Assembly: GCA_044351685.1 (NCBI GenBank)
Contig: JBILFK010000070.1
Location: 1 to 7,810, forward strand
DNA length: 7,810 nt
Reading direction: 5' to 3'
From: JALHRI01 sp044351685
Lineage (GTDB): Bacteria; Pseudomonadota; Alphaproteobacteria; Rickettsiales; UBA3002
The notes under the pieces were generated by a model, which worked only from the letters and a program-made list of their open reading frames with translations, was not told where the DNA came from and searched no databases. Numbering within the stretch: position 1 is the first letter of the stretch; each line of letters opens with the position of its first letter. The position numbers were made by a program, and so were the translations under genes. Of this stretch, positions 5,317 to 7,810 are shown piece after piece.

Positions 5317-7810
5317 ATGCTAGGAGCATTGGCGAAACGCGTGTTTGGCAGCGCCAATGAACGCTTAATTCGTAGTTTTAGTCGTGATGTGGAAGCCATT
5401 AATGCGCGCGAGGCGCATTTTGCAGCCATGAGCGATGCGCAGCTGGTGGCGCAAACGGCTTCATTCAAACTGCAACTGGCCGAAGGCGCCAAGCTCGATA
5501 GCCTTCTGGTCGATGCCTTTGCCGTGGTGCGCGAAGCTTCAAAGCGCACGCTCAACATGCGCCATTTCGATGTGCAGCTGATGGGCGGCATGGTGCTGCA
5601 TAAAGGCATGATCACTGAAATGAAAACCGGCGAAGGTAAAACGCTGGTGGCCACCCTGCCTGCCTACCTGAATGCGCTTGCCGGGCGCGGCGTACATATT
5701 GTAACCGTGAACGATTACCTTGCCGCGCGCGATGCGCAGTGGATGGGCACGATTTTCGAATTTCTCGGCTTGCGCGTGGGCGTGATCAAGCACGGCATCG
5801 AAGATGAGGAGCGCCGCGATGCGTATCTGTGCGATATTACCTACGCCACCAACAACGAGCTAGGGTTCGATTATCTGCGCGATAACATGAAGTTTCACCG
5901 CGAAGATATGGTGCAGCGCCCATTCCACTATGCGATTGTCGATGAAGTAGATTCGATTCTGGTTGATGAAGCGCGCACCCCGCTGATTATTTCAGGCCCC
6001 ACCGAAGATAATTCACAGCTTTATGTGCTGGTGAATAAGCTGATGCCGAAAATTACCCCGGCCGATTACGACAAAGACGAAAAAGCCCGCAGCGTGAATT
6101 TGAACGAAGAAGGCGTCGCCAAAATGGAAGCGCTGCTGAAAGGCGCGAATTTACTGGCCGAAGGCACGCAGCTTTACGACATCGAAAATGTCGGCACGGT
6201 GCATCACGTGAATCAGGCATTAAAGGCGCATATGCTATTCAGCCGCGATACGGATTATATCGTGAAAGATGGCAAGGTGATTATCATCGATGAATTCACC
6301 GGCCGCATGATGGAGGGCCGCCGCTATAGCGAAGGGCTGCACCAGGCACTCGAAGCCAAAGAAGGCGTGCGCATCCAAAACGAAAACCAAACACTCGCCT
6401 CCATCACCTTCCAGAATTATTTCCGCCTGTATCCAAAACTTGCCGGCATGACCGGCACGGCGATGACCGAAGCCGCCGAATTCGCCGATATTTACAAGCT
6501 CGAAGTGGTGGAAGTGCCCACACAAAAACCGGTCGCGCGTAAAGATTCCGACGATGAAATCTACCGCACCAGCGACGAGCGCGACAAAGCCGTAGTGGCG
6601 CTTATCAAGGAATGCCATGCCCGCAAACAGCCCGTGCTGGTGGGTACCGTGAGCATTGATAAATCGGAAGCCTTTGCCAAGCGCCTCAAAAAAGAAGGCA
6701 TTCCGCATCAGGTGTTGAATGCGCGCTACCACGAACAAGAAGCGCAAATTATCGCGCAGGCCGGTAGGCCAGGCGGGGTAACGATTGCCACCAACATGGC
6801 CGGGCGCGGCACCGATATTATGCTGGGCGGCAATGCCGCCATGCGTATCGCGCAGGAAACCCGCAAAGCCAAAGACGAAGCCGAGCGTGCGCGCCTTGAA
6901 GCTGCCATTCGCGAAGAAATCGCCCGCGATAAAGAAACCGTGATTCAGGCGGGCGGCCTATTTGTGATAGGTACCGAGCGGCATGAAAGCCGCCGCATCG
7001 ATAACCAGCTGCGCGGCCGTTCTGGCCGTCAGGGCGATCCGGGCGCGTCGAAATTTTTCCTTTCGCTGCAAGATGATTTAATGCGCATTTTCGGTTCCGA
7101 GCGCATGGATGCCATGCTGGTCAAGCTTGGCCTGAAAGAAGGCGAAGCCATTTTCCACCCATGGATGAACAAAGCCATCGAACGCGCACAAAGCAAAGTG
7201 GAACAGCGCAACTACGAAATGCGCAAAACCTTGCTCAAGTTCGATGACGTGATGAACGATCAGCGCAAAGTGATTTACGAACAGCGCATTGAACTGATGG
7301 AAGCCCCCGATGTCAGCGACACGATTCGCGGCATGACCGACGATGTGATCGAGCAATTGGTGCATGCCTATATTCCGCCCGGTGCTTACGCTGAAGCGTG
7401 GGATCCTGCCTCGCTGCATAACGAGTTGCGCAACGTATTCGGCATCGATTTCCCCACGGTGGAATGGGCGAAAGAAGAAGGCATTGCTGATGAAGAAATT
7501 ATTCAGCGCTTAAAAGCGGGCGTGACGCGTATGCTCGATGAAAAGGCCGCCGCATTGCCGCCAGAAATTTACAAGCTCGGCGAAAAGCGCATGCTGCTGC
7601 AAACGCTTGATCAGCTTTGGAAAGACCATTTGCTTTCGCTCGATCATTTGCGGCAAGGGATTAATTTGCGCGCCTACGCGCAGCGCGAGCCGCTGAACGA
7701 ATATAAGCAGGAAGCCTTCTCGCTGTTCGAGCATATGCTCAACCATCTGCGCGAAGTGATTGTTACGCGTATCTCGCGCATGCAATTGCGCGTAACACTC
7801 ACCGAAGATG
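5317..7810 (+). CDS. secA: Preprotein translocase ATPase SecA (3' end beyond window)
   Basis: An open frame of 831 complete codons that runs off the window. SecA is the ATP-driven motor that pushes unfolded preproteins through SecYEG. Visible parts are MRHFDVQLMGGMVLH (about 81-95), Walker A MKTGEGKT (102-109, K108), Walker B VDEVDSILVDEART (D209/E210), the preprotein cross-linking region, the second motor domain with AGRGTDIMLGG (D500) and LRGRSGRQGDPG (565-576), then the helical scaffold and wing (HPWMNKAIERAQSKVEQRN) and LDQLWKDHLLSLDHLRQGI. Key residues occupy the same numbers as in E. coli SecA in the N-terminal motor. By alignment to E. coli about 65 residues are missing, namely the linker and any zinc-binding CXCX8CH/C tail. 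The start is ATG at 5317 with AAGGAAA at 5306-5312. I read the frame through and found no stop or shift. Confidence 0.98.
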   Translation, partial: MLGALAKRVFGSANERLIRSFSRDVEAINAREAHFAAMSDAQLVAQTASFKLQLAEGAKLDSLLVDAFAVVREASKRTLNMRHFDVQLMGGMVLHKGMITEMKTGEGKTLVATLPAYLNALAGRGVHIVTVNDYLAARDAQWMGTIFEFLGLRVGVIKHGIEDEERRDAYLCDITYATNNELGFDYLRDNMKFHREDMVQRPFHYAIVDEVDSILVDEARTPLIISGPTEDNSQLYVLVNKLMPKITPADYDKDEKARSVNLNEEGVAKMEALLKGANLLAEGTQLYDIENVGTVHHVNQALKAHMLFSRDTDYIVKDGKVIIIDEFTGRMMEGRRYSEGLHQALEAKEGVRIQNENQTLASITFQNYFRLYPKLAGMTGTAMTEAAEFADIYKLEVVEVPTQKPVARKDSDDEIYRTSDERDKAVVALIKECHARKQPVLVGTVSIDKSEAFAKRLKKEGIPHQVLNARYHEQEAQIIAQAGRPGGVTIATNMAGRGTDIMLGGNAAMRIAQETRKAKDEAERARLEAAIREEIARDKETVIQAGGLFVIGTERHESRRIDNQLRGRSGRQGDPGASKFFLSLQDDLMRIFGSERMDAMLVKLGLKEGEAIFHPWMNKAIERAQSKVEQRNYEMRKTLLKFDDVMNDQRKVIYEQRIELMEAPDVSDTIRGMTDDVIEQLVHAYIPPGAYAEAWDPASLHNELRNVFGIDFPTVEWAKEEGIADEEIIQRLKAGVTRMLDEKAAALPPEIYKLGEKRMLLQTLDQLWKDHLLSLDHLRQGINLRAYAQREPLNEYKQEAFSLFEHMLNHLREVIVTRISRMQLRVTLTED

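Noticed and set aside
5195..5329. N-terminal extension of the isomerase from ATG 5329
   Set aside because: It would overlap the secA start and promoter and place 45 residues before a clear signal peptide; the strong GGAGGAA site supports the start at 5194.
6235..6747. Open frame of 170 codons on the minus strand, and similar frames at 5274-5654, 7078-7419 and 7510-7785
   Set aside because: All are antisense to secA, which reads through with all its motifs; their His/Phe-rich products are typical shadow translations.

Overview
The window is a compact stretch of bacterial chromosome that looks alphaproteobacterial. Its gene set and order (secA, divergent parvulin-type isomerase, argJ, mutT, NDUFAF5/BioC-like methyltransferase, comF, nitrilase-family amidase) is an arrangement I know from many Alphaproteobacteria. 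The protein sequences, most clearly ArgJ, the methyltransferase C-terminal half and SecA, read like that class. I cannot name a genus. Base composition is moderately GC-rich and similar across all genes, with no sign of recent horizontal transfer inside the coding part.

Layout from left to right. Positions 1-146 are non-coding and hold two inverted copies of a short palindromic unit, each folding into a hairpin with a bulged C at the same place. Next comes a leftward two-gene unit, comF (1736 to 999) then a nitrilase-superfamily amidase (989 to 147), 9 bp apart. Only 26 bp separate the comF start from a divergent, rightward methyltransferase-like gene (1763-2599). That gene converges, across 19 bp, on a second leftward unit: parvulin-type peptidyl-prolyl isomerase (5194 to 4334), argJ (4334 to 3096, overlapping as TAATG) and mutT (3041 to 2619). 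A 122-bp divergent intergenic region (5195-5316) then leads into rightward secA, which has a recognisable promoter and Shine-Dalgarno sequence. secA is cut by the window end after 831 codons, so only its C-terminal linker and any zinc-binding tail are missing.

Functionally this is housekeeping. SecA drives preproteins through SecYEG, and the exported parvulin isomerase probably helps them fold in the periplasm. ArgJ makes the acetyl-recycling step of arginine synthesis, MutT cleans oxidised nucleotides, ComF is a phosphoribosyltransferase-fold protein, and the amidase probably belongs to metabolite repair. I see no RNA gene, CRISPR array, insertion sequence, toxin-antitoxin pair or defence system, and no new multi-gene system. 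The points most worth a second look are the methyltransferase-like protein, which has lost its SAM-binding glycine motif, and the palindromic repeat pair at the left edge.
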